Shown in pieces: positions 45,644 to 45,674 of a stretch of DNA of 45,674 nucleotides (its first letter is position 1; every line of letters starts with the position of its first letter). Source of the stretch: Hyphomicrobiales bacterium (GTDB lineage: Bacteria > Pseudomonadota > Alphaproteobacteria > Rhizobiales > Beijerinckiaceae). A program made the translations under genes and the position numbers. The stretch spans positions 1 to 45,674 of the forward strand of contig JAQGKD010000037.1 in NCBI GenBank assembly GCA_028290285.1, given 5' to 3'. The notes below the pieces were generated by a model, which did no database searches, was not told the origin of the DNA, and saw nothing but the letters and a program-made list of their open reading frames with translations.

Positions 45644-45674
45644 CCTTGAGCTCCCCTTGGCGCGAGCCGCGCCC

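Noticed and set aside
42854..45649. A 931-codon open frame on the plus strand opposite block D genes
   Set aside because: It is antisense to four well-supported genes, has low-complexity Arg/Gly/His-rich composition and no recognisable domain; long antisense frames are expected at this GC content.
19527..45674. Genomic island bounded by mobile elements
   Set aside because: The region looks accessory by content, but no integrase, transposase, tRNA or direct repeat was found at its left edge, and base composition looks like that of the core region.

Overview
The window is GC-rich and gene-dense. It looks like the chromosome of an alphaproteobacterium of the Hyphomicrobiales (Rhizobiales) type. 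The best evidence is the uninterrupted order dusB-ntrB-ntrC-ntrY-ntrX-hfq-hflX-mazG, preceded by ppiD/tpiA-secG-pyrG-kdsA-eno. I cannot name a genus from sequence alone.

Region 1 (about 1-19,750) is a conserved core. It holds a PpiD-type chaperone (cut by the window edge), triosephosphate isomerase, SecG, CTP synthase, a VOC-fold protein, KDO-8-P synthase, QueF and enolase. Next come the nitrogen regulatory block (DusB, NtrB/NtrC, NtrY/NtrX), Hfq, the GTPase HflX, MazG and a double cold-shock-domain protein with a long leader.

Region 2 (about 19,850-45,674) is accessory and catabolic. Four gene blocks surround a lone methyltransferase and a flavin oxidoreductase. Block A (minus, 25,674 to 19,852) has a [2Fe-2S] plus molybdopterin hydroxylase pair (IorAB-like), a tripartite-tricarboxylate-type (TTT) binding protein and two paralogous double-cupin proteins, one with an apparent 3-His metal site and one that has lost it. 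Block B (plus, 27,740-33,794) has a CaiB/BaiF CoA-transferase with an unusual domain order, a PrpF-family isomerase, a small membrane protein, a TauD/TfdA dioxygenase and two TTT binding proteins. Block C (plus, 34,159-36,340) has a small ORF coupled to an AprA-like flavoprotein and a 2[4Fe-4S] ferredoxin. Block D (minus, 45,643 to 36,428) has an MFS carrier, a carboxymuconolactone-decarboxylase-family protein, an ABC importer (binding protein, ATPase, permease), a flavin monooxygenase resembling 6-hydroxynicotinate 3-monooxygenase (NicC), an orphan molybdopterin hydroxylase large subunit and an alpha/beta-hydrolase whose nucleophile position is alanine.

Block D reads as a complete uptake-and-attack module for an aromatic or N-heteroaromatic acid: transporters, a Mo-hydroxylase, a flavin monooxygenase and downstream enzymes. 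The usual ring-cleavage genes of the nicotinate pathway are absent. The hydroxylase has no iron-sulfur or FAD subunit of its own, and the convergent flavoprotein/ferredoxin pair of block C is a possible electron partner. I regard blocks C and D together as the best candidate for an undescribed system. No transposase, integrase, tRNA, rRNA or CRISPR array was seen.
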